Shown here: positions 51,286-61,266 of the stretch, in pieces
Position numbering within the stretch: position 1 is the stretch's first letter
How the letters are laid out: each line of letters begins with the position of its first letter
DNA from: Candidatus Poribacteria bacterium
GTDB lineage: Bacteria; Poribacteria; WGA-4E; PCPOR2b
DNA: 64,000 nucleotides
Direction: 5' to 3'
Assembly (NCBI GenBank): GCA_003635265.1
Contig: PYIZ01000048.1
Span: forward strand, 372,001-436,000
The notes under the pieces: model-generated
The model's input: the letters and a program-made list of their open reading frames with translations, nothing else
What the model was told of the DNA's origin: nothing
The model's database searches: none
Position numbers and translations under genes: made by a program

Positions 51286-52974
51286 ATGAAAACCATATCA
51301 TCAACAAAATGGCTTTTTATCTTCATATCTCTGATCTGGATTCAAAGCACAATCTCCGCAGAAACACTCCCTCAATTCGTCGATATCACAACGGAGGCAG
51401 GGATCGATTTTGTCCACAACACCGGTGCGTTTGGCGATAAGTACCTTCCCGAAGAGATAGCTTCTGGCTGTGCGTTTATTGACTACAATAACGATGGGTG
51501 GCAGGATATTCTGTTGGTGAACGGTAAAGATTGGGGTGGACATTCAACTGGACGTCGACAAACGATGGGACTCTATCGGAACAACCAAGATGGAACTTTC
51601 ACAGATGTCACAGAAACCGCCGGACTTGCCGTGGAATTATACGGACTCGGCGCTGCCGTTGCTGACTACGATAATGATGGTGATGATGATCTATATATAA
51701 GCTGCTTAGAGGCTGATCGGTTATTCCAGAATCAGGGAGATGGAACCTTTGCTGATGCAACGGAGTCGGCGGGAATTGATAACCCCGGTCTAGGGACAAG
51801 CTGCGCTTGGCTGGATTACGATGGAGATGGCAATCTTGATCTTTTTGTCGCCAATTATGTGGAATGGACCCCTGAGACCAATCTGTTCTGCGACGAGCTA
51901 GACGGTGTGAATAGATCCTACTGCGGTCCCAGATCGTATCCGGGGCAAGCGAGCAAACTATTCAGGAATCGTGGAGATGGCACGTTCACCGATGTTTCGC
52001 GGATCGCTCTGATTGAAGACCCGACCAGTAAATCGCTTGGTGTCTGTGTGTTTGACTACAACGATGATGGTCTCTCCGACATCTTCGAGGCGAATGACAC
52101 ACAACCGAATAAGCTCTATCAGAATAATGGGGATGGCACGTTTATCGAAAGGGGACTGGAAACCGGCGTTGCTTTCGATGAAAGGGGCGTTGCGACAGGA
52201 GCGATGGGGGTTGACACCGGGGACTACGATGGCAGCGGGCGGGAAAGCCTTGTGATTGGCAATTTCTCCAATGAGATGATGAATCTTTATCGTAACGAGG
52301 AGGCGCTTTTTATAGATGATGCCCCTGTTGCAAAGATTGGACTTCCCAGCTTGCTGACGTTGACATTTGGCTGTTTCTTCTTTGATTTCGACCTAGATGG
52401 GAAACTCGATATTTTCGCAGCCAATGGTCACATTGAAAGCGACATCAACGCCCTGCAGAGCAAAGTGACTTACGCCCAGCCGCCACATCTATTCCACAAT
52501 ATCGGGGATGGCGAGTTTGAAGACGTTGCACCAAAGGTTGGCTCAGATCTCCAAAAGCCGATTGTCGGACGTGGTGCGGCGTATGGGGACATCGATAACG
52601 ATGGCGATTGGGATGTGCTGGTCAGTACTTCCAATGCGGCAGCCCGTCTATACCGCAACGATGGTGGGAATCGAAACAATTGGATTAAGTTGAAACTGAT
52701 TGGGACCAAGAGCAATCGGAGTGGAATCGGCGCGAAGATTACTATACAGTCCAAATCCGGTACACAGACACGCACGCTGAAAAGTGGGGCAAGCTACTGT
52801 TCGCAGAGTGAACTCACGACTATCTTCGGAGTTGGAGATGATTCCCAAATTGACTCAATTACGGTCCGGTGGGACAGTGGGAACGCCGATCAGCTTGTTG
52901 ACGTAAAACCGAATCAGTCCCTTATGATCACTCAAACTCGCCGCGAACCGTCAACGCACTCGCCACCGAAATAA
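51286..52974 (+). CDS. VCBS-repeat protein with C-terminal ASPIC/UnbV domain
   Basis: 562 residues from the ATG at 51286, which is followed by a signal peptide (LFIFISLIWIQSTISA); an ATG nine codons earlier has no better site. Many VCBS/FG-GAP repeats follow with DYNNDGWQDIL, DYDNDGDDDLY, DFDLDGKLDIF and similar calcium-type loops. The last ~75 residues form an ASPIC/UnbV domain (GIGAKITIQSKSGTQTRTLKSG, SITVRWDSGNADQLVDVKPNQ). Such proteins are surface-exposed and thought to bind calcium. The 3' end overlaps the convergent SprA-like gene by 47 bases. Confidence 0.88.
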   Translation: MKTISSTKWLFIFISLIWIQSTISAETLPQFVDITTEAGIDFVHNTGAFGDKYLPEEIASGCAFIDYNNDGWQDILLVNGKDWGGHSTGRRQTMGLYRNNQDGTFTDVTETAGLAVELYGLGAAVADYDNDGDDDLYISCLEADRLFQNQGDGTFADATESAGIDNPGLGTSCAWLDYDGDGNLDLFVANYVEWTPETNLFCDELDGVNRSYCGPRSYPGQASKLFRNRGDGTFTDVSRIALIEDPTSKSLGVCVFDYNDDGLSDIFEANDTQPNKLYQNNGDGTFIERGLETGVAFDERGVATGAMGVDTGDYDGSGRESLVIGNFSNEMMNLYRNEEALFIDDAPVAKIGLPSLLTLTFGCFFFDFDLDGKLDIFAANGHIESDINALQSKVTYAQPPHLFHNIGDGEFEDVAPKVGSDLQKPIVGRGAAYGDIDNDGDWDVLVSTSNAAARLYRNDGGNRNNWIKLKLIGTKSNRSGIGAKITIQSKSGTQTRTLKSGASYCSQSELTTIFGVGDDSQIDSITVRWDSGNADQLVDVKPNQSLMITQTRREPSTHSPPK

Positions 52975-55900
52975 AATCCCGTCCCTCTTCGACACGATCA
53001 TTGTTGTAGCTCAAGCCGAGATTCAGATCAGCAGTGAGGCGCTCGCTCAACCTGTATCCAACCCGCAGAGACGTTTCATATCGCTCAGACCGTTCTTCCC
53101 GGTTCGCGCCGTACCGTTCGCGACGGATAACCGTCGAGAGAGTGTTGCTGAGGTCTAAGTCGTGCTGGAGGGGAATCTTGCCGATGAAGGGAAGGCGGAT
53201 TCCACCTTCTATTCGTACCCGGTAATCAATGCTAACATTTGGTGTAACAATGAACGAGGTCGTATCAATCCCGGCTCGTTCCCCATCGCGTTGTGTGAGG
53301 CGAATACCAAATATGGTTGTTGTCGTCTCGCCCCATGTATGACTCCAACTAACTGAGGGTTCGTGCGCGGTACTCTTACCAATTTGGGTATTGATATTGC
53401 TCTGATCTCGTAGCGTATAACCGTATCTCAACTGAAGGCTTGATGTATTTTTTGAGTTGAAGATCTTAACATCCCCTTCATAACTTACGGACTCGGATCT
53501 GGAGGATGTGCTTGATGACTTGCTGAAGTTGTCGCTGAGATTAATATTGCCACCGAGTGATGCCCAACTCCACGGATCAACCGATGTGCGAAAACTGTAG
53601 CGTGTCCCTTGGCGCGACTGGGAACGTTCTTCTGCCTCATCTGGCAGTTGTAAAATATCCGCAATCCGCATACCCCGATCTAGCCCTCGTAGGGAATCTT
53701 GATTATTGAGACTGACGTTCGCATTCAACCCGAGGCTTTCGATGCTCCGTTGAACGATGCCCGCTTCCTTTTGCTCGGGCTTACTCTCCCGTTCTTTCAG
53801 CTTTCGTGCTATTTCCGCTTTATCACGCCGAATCCAGTCTCCGCGTTGATCTTCTGCGTCTTGAATTGTCTCGGAATCAATGCCCATCCGTTCAAGTTGG
53901 TCAAGTTCTCGCTGACGCTGTTGGTCAAGGCGCGTCTCTTCATCAAAGCTGTCAAATTCTGAGGGTGGTTTAGGTGTTGGACTATCTTTGTCCTTACTTT
54001 CCTCCTCTCCCTCATCTGCTGTTCCCTGTTCCTCCTCTGCTTCGGGCGGGACTTCAGGTTCCGGTTCTTGGAACAACCAACCGAACCACGCCCGTGGGCG
54101 GACATTAAGTCCCAAGCTAACATTTGCAGTGATCCGGGCCTGTTTTTTATCGCTGAACCAGTTCTCGTTCAGACTAACTCGGTTATTTATCGTTGGACGG
54201 ATACCTAGAAAATCGCGGTTCAAACGCGGATTCAGAGCAAGTCGATGTTCCCGTTCCGCAATGGTGAACACTGGTGCTGCTGCCGGTTCTTCTGTCTCCT
54301 CCTCCGTTGTTGTGGCTGTCGATTGCGCGAAACTGCCGAAACCACCTCCGCTTTGATTGCTGGGATCCTGTTTCTCAAGTGTGCGACGAACCTCATACTG
54401 TGGGTTGAGGCTAAAACTCTCAAACGGGCTGATGTCGATTGAAATGCTGCCGCTATCCACCTTTTCATCTCGGTTCCGTCCATAGTAGCTGCCAAAAGAA
54501 GAACGGCTGCCGCTACTAGTGTCTGTCGCTGTCAATGGGTCCGTTTCAACTTCTTCGTGGTGATACTGAACGTCCAGTCTAAAAAATGAGCCGAGGTCGA
54601 ACTGGAAAGAGCCGGTATAAAGATCGCTGAGTTCTGTGCCTTGGCGCTCATTCCAAAAATCTTGGCGATTGAGTGCAAATCCCAATACTGGAAGTGGACG
54701 CAAATTCAAACTCGCTGAAAAATCCCGATTCTTTGTTTTACTCTTTCCACTTTGAAAGGAGCTAAAAGATCCACGCCGGCTTTCTGTCTCAGATTCATCC
54801 TCTCGGACAGAGTAGCGGAGGGGCAGCCAAGAGAAGAGGGTAAGTTCGGTATTGATATTGAAATCATTGCTAGTCGTGCTATATCCCAAATCATGTCGGC
54901 GTTGACGTCCTGTATCGCCGGCAGAATTCTCAAAGTCTTTGTCTTGCCTTGCATATCCACCATCCACCTTGATCAGATTGCCGAGTTTAACGTTCATGTT
55001 GGCGCGCCGTGCCCAGCCTGAACGTACTAGCGGATCGCTTAGATGAATTTCGTTGACCCACACTTCCCCACTAATTTCCCGTGCAGTGTCATTGCGGAGA
55101 CCGATTAAGATGCCTCCGACGTTCTTTATCGAAAGTTGGGAACTGTTTGTACCCCGCACAACGAGACCATCCGGATGTCCATCCGGTGCGTCAGCGTCTA
55201 CCTCTTGCTCAGTCGATAGATCTGTCGAAGTTGTTGGATCCAATTGACTAATTTGACCTGTCTGCGGTGTAACACCGCCTAGATCGGCTAGTATGTCGGC
55301 ATCGGGATATTCATTACGTTTCAGATCGTGCAACTCGATTTCAATCAGTTTCCAACCATCAAAATCAATCACGCGTGTGTATTCATAAAAGTCTCTCAAG
55401 TTTTCAAAGACATTGATCTCTTCCTCTTGATCTTGCGGATCATCAAAGGGACCTGCAGAACGATAGGTAGACCGAAATCCTGTGCGGATGCTCGGCGCAA
55501 GACGTAACACAAATGTCGTCTCGCTTCTATCGCCATAAATCCAGAGCCTCAGCGTGTCATGCTTTGAGAAATCTTGCCCTTCACCATGTTGGAGTCCACG
55601 CAGTACCCGCGATGTCACGCCGAAAGATTCCGGCAGAAGTACATAATTCAGCGTCAGTGTTTGTTCGCGCTGCTGTCGCTGTTGATAGCCGTATGTCGAT
55701 TCTGTAAAGGGGTGCAACTTTTTGAAACTGTCTACATCTCTAATTTGTTCATAAGCAGCGTGATAATCATTAAAATTGAAGTTGTCTTTGGTGCCAACGG
55801 TAAATCGTTCGGCTGCATCGTTGGTAATTGTATCATTCCGCGTCACTACACCGCGCTCCCACTGCACCCCGACTACTTCAATTGACGCCCATTCAAATTT

Positions 55901-58900
55901 GCCTGTGACGGCTCCAGATCTGTTCTTCTGTAGCCAAAAACGCAGATGTTGGATGAACCCAAGATTCGGCAAACGGTTGCCTTCAACTGTGGCTGCGCTA
56001 AGGGGGATGCTTAGAAACGTCCAGCCGTTTGGATGTTGACGTTTGAGCCATTCTTCAGGGATATCGTTGAGCGGAATCTTGATTTCGAGGTAGGCGTCGA
56101 TAGTATCTAAGACGCCATCTCCGTTAAGATCTTCCGTATCCAAAACTGTGTTATTGGGACCAACTTTCGTCCGTTGAAATCCGGCACTATACTCCCAGCC
56201 GACATCTTCACCTGTGTCCAACGAGCCATTTGCACGGAATTTTTGGGAAGCAGGCAGATTTTCTAAGTCAAGGTCTAACGCATCGATTTTTCCATCTCCG
56301 TTGATATCTTCTAGCTCCGGTGGCAGATCTTCGGTGTCAAGCCGATTGTCCAAATCGCTATCCTCGCTCACGACACCCAAATCGATATGCAACGTCACAT
56401 CCGAGTCACCGCGCACCCGGAACCAAATTTCGAGGAATTGGCGCTCTGAAAAATCCTCTCCAGAGGCAGATAAACCATACGAAAAGCCGCCCCACTCCTC
56501 GATGACATCTGTTAAATCGTACCCGACCTCCATGATGAGACGTTCTTCCGTCGAGTTTGCCAGCGGATTAATCACCGATGCAGGGACCTCGCGGTTACGC
56601 ATATAGTTGCCGACAGCTTGGGACTCATTACGGTCCTTTGCTAACACACGAAACAGTGCGCGATTATCCAAGGTCACTCCTTCTGCGACAGGTAGGCTGC
56701 TCACACGCCAATGATGTTTGAACGTGGGGGTGTTCGATGCCTCTCGCGCCCCTTCCATGCTATCAATCAGGGCAAGTCCAACACTGTTCGGGTTATTGTG
56801 GGAGAACGCTGTTTCTCCGCTGAAATTTATTGACAATGGAAAATTGCGCATTGCGACAAATGGTAGAGGATTCAACAGCCATGCTAAATTGAAATCCCTT
56901 CCAAAGCTGGTGTTGAAGTTGACAGCCTGCAATCGACTCGGTGCACCATTGACGTCGGGGATACGAGACGGTTTTTGTCCGGTGTTCAGGATATAACCTG
57001 TTGCAAAGCTAAATCCTTTCTGGAATGTGGGATTGAAATAGCTGCTGCCACCGGCACGCAATCCTCGCCGAGACCGACCACCAAATCCACCACCAAACCC
57101 GCCACCAAAACCACCGCCGAACCCACCGCCGAACCCACCACCAAAACCACGAGATCGACCGCCGCCAAATCTGCTGCTGCCAAATCCACCGGAGGAGCCT
57201 CGTCCGAAGGGACTGTCTTCAGCGTCAGACCGATCGTCCATTTCCAGAAGATCGGTTCTGCCGATAAGCCGTTCAAACCGATCGAACTTCTGCTCTTTCT
57301 GCTCTGTTTTCGGTTTGGGAATGTAGGAATATTCCAGCCATAGCCCGGCAACCGTTTGTTGCAATGATCCACCGAATGGAGTTCTCTCAAATTCAACCAC
57401 AATTTCGTCGTATTCATTTAGTTCAGTAAAAAAGCGAATACTTCCTACCTCATAGATCATTGTATAGTGGACATCGCGTTGCAGCAATTGCCCATTGAGT
57501 CTTACCTTCTCGCTGTTTGGGATAACAAACAGGCCAACGTTATACGTCTCTGATTGAAACGAGTAATTCACGTAAATCGTGTAAGCCGCATCAGTTGTCC
57601 TTGGGTTTTCGTGGTAGATTGCTTCGTTGCTCAACTTTTCACGAAATTGGTAGTAAGGACTTGCGGGATCATCAATGGCAAAGGGACGCAAATCAGGAAA
57701 CGTCAGGAGGCCTCGGTCAAAGTCGATAAACTCTGGATCAACGGTACCATCCCCATTTTGATCTAGTCCGAAGATCTGGATATACGGAATTTCTTCGCTC
57801 CCTGTATCGAATGATTCGCCACTCCCCTGACGCCCAATGGTGATGTGATAATTCCGGGGACTAATATTCCGGTTGCCAAGACTATACACGCGCCGTGATT
57901 CTGTTCCTCGCAGGCTTTTCTTTTTGATGGTGACATAGCCGATTTCCTCTCCTTCTTCATCGACTGTACCATCGCCATTCTCATCCTCGAAGACATTCCC
58001 CGGATTTCCAACCACACCACCACCTTCGCCGAGATACTCGTAAGCGACAACGATTTCGTAGCTGGCAGAAATCGGCGTTAAGAATTCGATTTCACCTGTT
58101 TCGTAATTGATATTATAATCTCTGCCCGCTTGCTGGAGATTGAAGTAACCACGCCCCGTCCGTACGCCGCCCTGATTGTTACTTGCGACGTTATCGTCGA
58201 TATAAATCTCTTCGGTGCCGTGCTTAATTGGGCGGTAGGAATCGTGGAGGAGTTCATCTTCACCGAGGTGAATAAGGTAAAAACGCTCTTTAACATAGTT
58301 CGCATCGGGGATTGAGAGACCTCTGCCCCCACCTGCACTCCGAGATTCCCCGCGGAAACTGCGTCTGTCAGTGATGCCTTTGCTGCGGGAGCCGAATGCC
58401 GTCAACTTTGCTCCACCAAGTTGTGCAACTGCCTCCAACCCAAACAGATTGCGATTAACGTTCAAGAAGCGGGTATTGGGCAGATTGAGTGTCAGGTCGC
58501 CGAAAGAGAGCGTTTTGAGGATACTCGTTTCCGTCCCTTCATACCAAACCCGGATTTTCTGCTCCTTCGCACCGCCGTATCCACCGCCATAACCGCTACT
58601 ATATCCACCATATCCGCCATATCCGCCGCCATATCCACTGTCGGAGTCACTGTACTGAACCTCAACGTGAGTGCGTTCTCCAACCCGACCATGCAAGCCT
58701 ACCTCAAGGGTTTGGCGCATATTGAATCCAGTATCGCGGGGCACACCGTAGCGACCACTCCCAAAACCGCTACCGTATCCACCGCCATACCCACCACCGA
58801 AACCACTACCGTATCCACCGCCATATCCACCGCCATACCCACCACCGAAACCGCTGCCAAAGCTGTCATAAGTGTAAGAGGAGTCCAACCCGAGATCCAA

Positions 58901-59464
58901 TCCGGAGCCAAAACCACCCCCTGCATAGCTACCGCCATAACGGTTAATATCGCCTTCGCCAAAATAGTGTGTTTTGTGTAATTCAACTGTAACTGATTTA
59001 TGTCCCGTGATTTGAAGGTTAGACTGGAGGGGAAGCGCAATCCCTTTCTCCTGCTCTTTCCGTTTGCCCTCGCGTAAGTCGCCAAGTTCGCGGAGATCCA
59101 GGAGAAAAGGTGGGTTTTTCCACCGGCGCAACGATTCGTAGTATGGCATCAACATCTCTAGGCGGATGTCCTGCTCTTCTGTTTCTTCGTCTGCCGGGGG
59201 CGGTTGGGTTTTCAACGGATCTGTATCCGAATCTGGCGGAGGTGCCCAAAAATCCTGTGTACTCGATTCTTCAGAAGGTTTGGTTGTGGCAGCTGTGTCT
59301 TCCGTATCGAGTGCTAGGGCGCGGTTTTTTATGTAGTATTCCGTCAGCGATACGTCTTTGAGAACAGGATCGGCTTGAGCAGCGGGAGGATGTAACGAGG
59401 CAAAAATGAGGGCGAGGATGAAGAAGGAAGGCGAGCGGAAGATTTTTGTGCCGATCAAATTCAA
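52928..59464 (-). CDS. sprA-like: Giant SprA-like outer-membrane protein with Gly-rich repeats (type IX translocon-like)
   Basis: 2178 residues, close to the 2300-2400 of SprA. Signal peptide (FFILALIFASLHPPAAQA). The segment MRQTLEVGLHGRVGERTHVEV, KIRVWYEGTETSILKTLSFGDLTLNLPNTRF, NLFGLEAVAQLGGAKLTAFGSRSKG and VKERFYLIHLG lines up with the SprA core, and DFNINYETGEIEFLTPISA matches the family's later blocks. The remainder is beta-rich to a final aromatic residue (RGEFE). Three low-complexity stretches (about residues 180-241, 273-300, 751-803) are (G/F/Y)GGG(Y/F) repeats, unusual for SprA. In type IX secretion this forms the giant translocation barrel. Charged, coiled linkers lie near residues 1810-1930. 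ATG start. Its 3' end overlaps the convergent VCBS gene. Confidence 0.8.
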   Translation of the reverse strand: MNLIGTKIFRSPSFFILALIFASLHPPAAQADPVLKDVSLTEYYIKNRALALDTEDTAATTKPSEESSTQDFWAPPPDSDTDPLKTQPPPADEETEEQDIRLEMLMPYYESLRRWKNPPFLLDLRELGDLREGKRKEQEKGIALPLQSNLQITGHKSVTVELHKTHYFGEGDINRYGGSYAGGGFGSGLDLGLDSSYTYDSFGSGFGGGYGGGYGGGYGSGFGGGYGGGYGSGFGSGRYGVPRDTGFNMRQTLEVGLHGRVGERTHVEVQYSDSDSGYGGGYGGYGGYSSGYGGGYGGAKEQKIRVWYEGTETSILKTLSFGDLTLNLPNTRFLNVNRNLFGLEAVAQLGGAKLTAFGSRSKGITDRRSFRGESRSAGGGRGLSIPDANYVKERFYLIHLGEDELLHDSYRPIKHGTEEIYIDDNVASNNQGGVRTGRGYFNLQQAGRDYNINYETGEIEFLTPISASYEIVVAYEYLGEGGGVVGNPGNVFEDENGDGTVDEEGEEIGYVTIKKKSLRGTESRRVYSLGNRNISPRNYHITIGRQGSGESFDTGSEEIPYIQIFGLDQNGDGTVDPEFIDFDRGLLTFPDLRPFAIDDPASPYYQFREKLSNEAIYHENPRTTDAAYTIYVNYSFQSETYNVGLFVIPNSEKVRLNGQLLQRDVHYTMIYEVGSIRFFTELNEYDEIVVEFERTPFGGSLQQTVAGLWLEYSYIPKPKTEQKEQKFDRFERLIGRTDLLEMDDRSDAEDSPFGRGSSGGFGSSRFGGGRSRGFGGGFGGGFGGGFGGGFGGGFGGRSRRGLRAGGSSYFNPTFQKGFSFATGYILNTGQKPSRIPDVNGAPSRLQAVNFNTSFGRDFNLAWLLNPLPFVAMRNFPLSINFSGETAFSHNNPNSVGLALIDSMEGAREASNTPTFKHHWRVSSLPVAEGVTLDNRALFRVLAKDRNESQAVGNYMRNREVPASVINPLANSTEERLIMEVGYDLTDVIEEWGGFSYGLSASGEDFSERQFLEIWFRVRGDSDVTLHIDLGVVSEDSDLDNRLDTEDLPPELEDINGDGKIDALDLDLENLPASQKFRANGSLDTGEDVGWEYSAGFQRTKVGPNNTVLDTEDLNGDGVLDTIDAYLEIKIPLNDIPEEWLKRQHPNGWTFLSIPLSAATVEGNRLPNLGFIQHLRFWLQKNRSGAVTGKFEWASIEVVGVQWERGVVTRNDTITNDAAERFTVGTKDNFNFNDYHAAYEQIRDVDSFKKLHPFTESTYGYQQRQQREQTLTLNYVLLPESFGVTSRVLRGLQHGEGQDFSKHDTLRLWIYGDRSETTFVLRLAPSIRTGFRSTYRSAGPFDDPQDQEEEINVFENLRDFYEYTRVIDFDGWKLIEIELHDLKRNEYPDADILADLGGVTPQTGQISQLDPTTSTDLSTEQEVDADAPDGHPDGLVVRGTNSSQLSIKNVGGILIGLRNDTAREISGEVWVNEIHLSDPLVRSGWARRANMNVKLGNLIKVDGGYARQDKDFENSAGDTGRQRRHDLGYSTTSNDFNINTELTLFSWLPLRYSVREDESETESRRGSFSSFQSGKSKTKNRDFSASLNLRPLPVLGFALNRQDFWNERQGTELSDLYTGSFQFDLGSFFRLDVQYHHEEVETDPLTATDTSSGSRSSFGSYYGRNRDEKVDSGSISIDISPFESFSLNPQYEVRRTLEKQDPSNQSGGGFGSFAQSTATTTEEETEEPAAAPVFTIAEREHRLALNPRLNRDFLGIRPTINNRVSLNENWFSDKKQARITANVSLGLNVRPRAWFGWLFQEPEPEVPPEAEEEQGTADEGEEESKDKDSPTPKPPSEFDSFDEETRLDQQRQRELDQLERMGIDSETIQDAEDQRGDWIRRDKAEIARKLKERESKPEQKEAGIVQRSIESLGLNANVSLNNQDSLRGLDRGMRIADILQLPDEAEERSQSRQGTRYSFRTSVDPWSWASLGGNINLSDNFSKSSSTSSRSESVSYEGDVKIFNSKNTSSLQLRYGYTLRDQSNINTQIGKSTAHEPSVSWSHTWGETTTTIFGIRLTQRDGERAGIDTTSFIVTPNVSIDYRVRIEGGIRLPFIGKIPLQHDLDLSNTLSTVIRRERYGANREERSERYETSLRVGYRLSERLTADLNLGLSYNNDRVEEGRDFISVASALTVRGEFE

Positions 59465-59760
59465 TGCGTCTCTCCATCAGATCTGGAATCAGATAAACCG
59501 TTTACTAGTTTAACTAGTCATCTACATAACGGCTTATTCGGATTTTGGAGATAAACGCAGAAGCGAAAAGACTAGTTTACAAAAAAAACTTTTGGCTGAA
59601 GGAGTAGGTTAATTCTTCTGTGTGGTTCGTGGGTACAATGAAACAAATGATACGTAATAGATAATGCGTAAAAGCACATTGACCAAATTAATGGTCTCCT
59701 TCAAAAAGAACGTCGTCAGACAGATGCCTCCTTACGTATTACTCGTTACTCGTTATTTTT

Positions 59761-60348
59761 TTATAACGTTCCTTTTGTTGAAAGCACACCGCTGACGCGA
59801 TCATCAATGCTGGTAGAAATATCAAGCGCTTTTGCGACCGCCTTGAAAATCGCTTCAATGATATGGTGACGATTGGTTCCGTAAGGGACATTGATGTGCA
59901 GTGTCGTTCCGCTATGGTTGACAAACCCGTGGAAAAATTCTTCAGCGAGTTCTACATCAAAAGTACCGACTTGTCCATGATTGAGGGGTGTTTGGTAGTG
60001 AAGGTAGGAACGGCCGCAGAGATCCAGATCAACCTGTGCAAGTGCCTCATACATCGGAACGGTGAAACTGCCAAATCGACGCATTCCTGCTTTGTCTCCG
60101 ACTGCGTTCATGAAAGCCTCCCCTAAGCAGATGCCAACATCTTCGACGGTGTGGTGTGCATCAACGTGAAGGTCGCCGGTAGCATTTACTTCGAGATCAA
60201 AGAATCCGTGCTTGGCAAAGAGTTCAAGTAGGTGGTCCAGAAACCCAACGCCGGTACTGATATTGGATTCTCCTGAACCATCAATATTGAGTTTAAGCGT
60301 AATTTGCGTCTCCCGCGTTTCGCGGACAACTTCAGCTTTACGTGTCAC
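59761..60348 (-). CDS. hisB: Imidazoleglycerol-phosphate dehydratase
   Basis: 195 residues, the standard length of single-domain HisB. Manganese-binding repeats: DAHHTVEDVGICLGEA and GTNRHHIIEAIFKAVAKAL; GVGFLDHLLELFAKHGFFDL at the front is also typical. It converts imidazoleglycerol-3-phosphate to imidazole acetol phosphate in histidine synthesis. No other his gene is nearby, so the pathway genes are scattered. ATG start. An inverted repeat of the GTGAAACG family lies just upstream (60363-60416). Confidence 0.93.
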   Translation of the reverse strand: MTRKAEVVRETRETQITLKLNIDGSGESNISTGVGFLDHLLELFAKHGFFDLEVNATGDLHVDAHHTVEDVGICLGEAFMNAVGDKAGMRRFGSFTVPMYEALAQVDLDLCGRSYLHYQTPLNHGQVGTFDVELAEEFFHGFVNHSGTTLHINVPYGTNRHHIIEAIFKAVAKALDISTSIDDRVSGVLSTKGTL

Positions 60349-60362
60349 ACCGTCTCCTTGAG

Positions 60363-60416
60363 TGAAACGTGAAGCGTGAAAGTTCTTATCTGTTGCGTTT
60401 CACGTTTCACGTTTCA
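60363..60416. repeat. TGAAACGTGAA/TTCACGTTTCA long hairpin
   Basis: Arms 60363-60381 and 60398-60416 pair along 19 bases with one mismatch. It lies between the aldolase and hisB and is the longest member of a dispersed TTTCACG repeat family of this window. Confidence 0.6.
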
Positions 60417-60480
60417 TTATTCAATTAAAAATGCGACTATCTCGCTTGTGCGTTAGCCGTATCTCAAAACTAAGGCGACA

Positions 60481-61266
60481 TTATCCTTCTAGGGCTTTCC
60501 GAAAATTGTCACCGTGTGTCTTCCACCAATCGAAAAGGATTGAAATATCGGTGCCAATGCAGAAATGGCGCACTCCCATATCAAGGTAGGATTTCGCAGC
60601 ATCCACGGTGTTAACCTCGGCGCGCGGCGGTACACCCATCTTTATAGCAGTTTCAAACACTTTGCGCTCGGCAGCTTGAATTTTGGGTGAACCCCGTTCG
60701 CCGGCTTTGCCGATGTTCATTGAGTAATCAGATCCGCCCCACTGAATCATGTCGACCCCATCGACCGCAAGGACTTCCTCTAGGTTATCAACAGTGCCTG
60801 CCTTCTCGATCATAATCACGACGACGACGTCCCTAATTGCTTCAACATATGTTTGGGAGCCTCCGTACCCCATGTATGTGAAACGGCGAGTTGCAACCCC
60901 ATAGGAGCCGCCATCTTCGGGGGTATCCGGGCGCGAGATGCGCACACACTCCTTGACATCTTCTACTGTATGGCAGTCGGCAAACAGCACGCTCTGGAAA
61001 CCGGAGCCGATTGCACGTTGTGCGATAAAGCCGCGCGGTTCTTGGTCGACCTTGATCATGCTAGACATGCCGTATAAATCTGCCGCCCGACCCAAGTTAT
61101 CGAGATCATGCAGATCGAAGGGACCATATTCTGCTACAAATTCAACATAATCGTACAATCCCGTATGCCCAATCGCTTCGACAACGGAGGGCCAAGTGCT
61201 ATGGATATGAGTGCCGAGCGTCGGTTTCCCCTCGTTCAACAACTCTCGTAGTTTGTTACGTCGCAT
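60481..61266 (-). CDS. HpcH/HpaI-type aldolase (2-dehydro-3-deoxy or 4-hydroxy-2-oxo acid aldolase family)
   Basis: 261 residues from the ATG at 61264-61266, with GGAGG eight bases upstream; the frame extends five codons further. TIM-barrel class II pyruvate aldolase motifs: GTHIHSTWPSVVEAIGHTGLYDYVEFVAEYGP at the N-terminus, IKVDQEPRGFIAQRAIGSGF, VVIMIEKAGTVDNLEEVLAVDGVDMIQWGG (metal-binding Glu near 150 and the conserved Glu/Lys of the EKAG region), and a C-terminal FCIGTDISILFDWW. Substrate is a 2-oxo acid derived from sugar or aromatic breakdown, not determinable further. Neighbours do not share an evident pathway. Confidence 0.85.
   Translation of the reverse strand: MRRNKLRELLNEGKPTLGTHIHSTWPSVVEAIGHTGLYDYVEFVAEYGPFDLHDLDNLGRAADLYGMSSMIKVDQEPRGFIAQRAIGSGFQSVLFADCHTVEDVKECVRISRPDTPEDGGSYGVATRRFTYMGYGGSQTYVEAIRDVVVVIMIEKAGTVDNLEEVLAVDGVDMIQWGGSDYSMNIGKAGERGSPKIQAAERKVFETAIKMGVPPRAEVNTVDAAKSYLDMGVRHFCIGTDISILFDWWKTHGDNFRKALEG

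Noticed and set aside
58421..58981. A 186-codon plus-strand ORF, Ala/Thr/Ile-rich
   Set aside because: It is the complement of the SprA-like Gly-rich coding repeats; the repeat makes long antisense frames. No ribosome site or family similarity.
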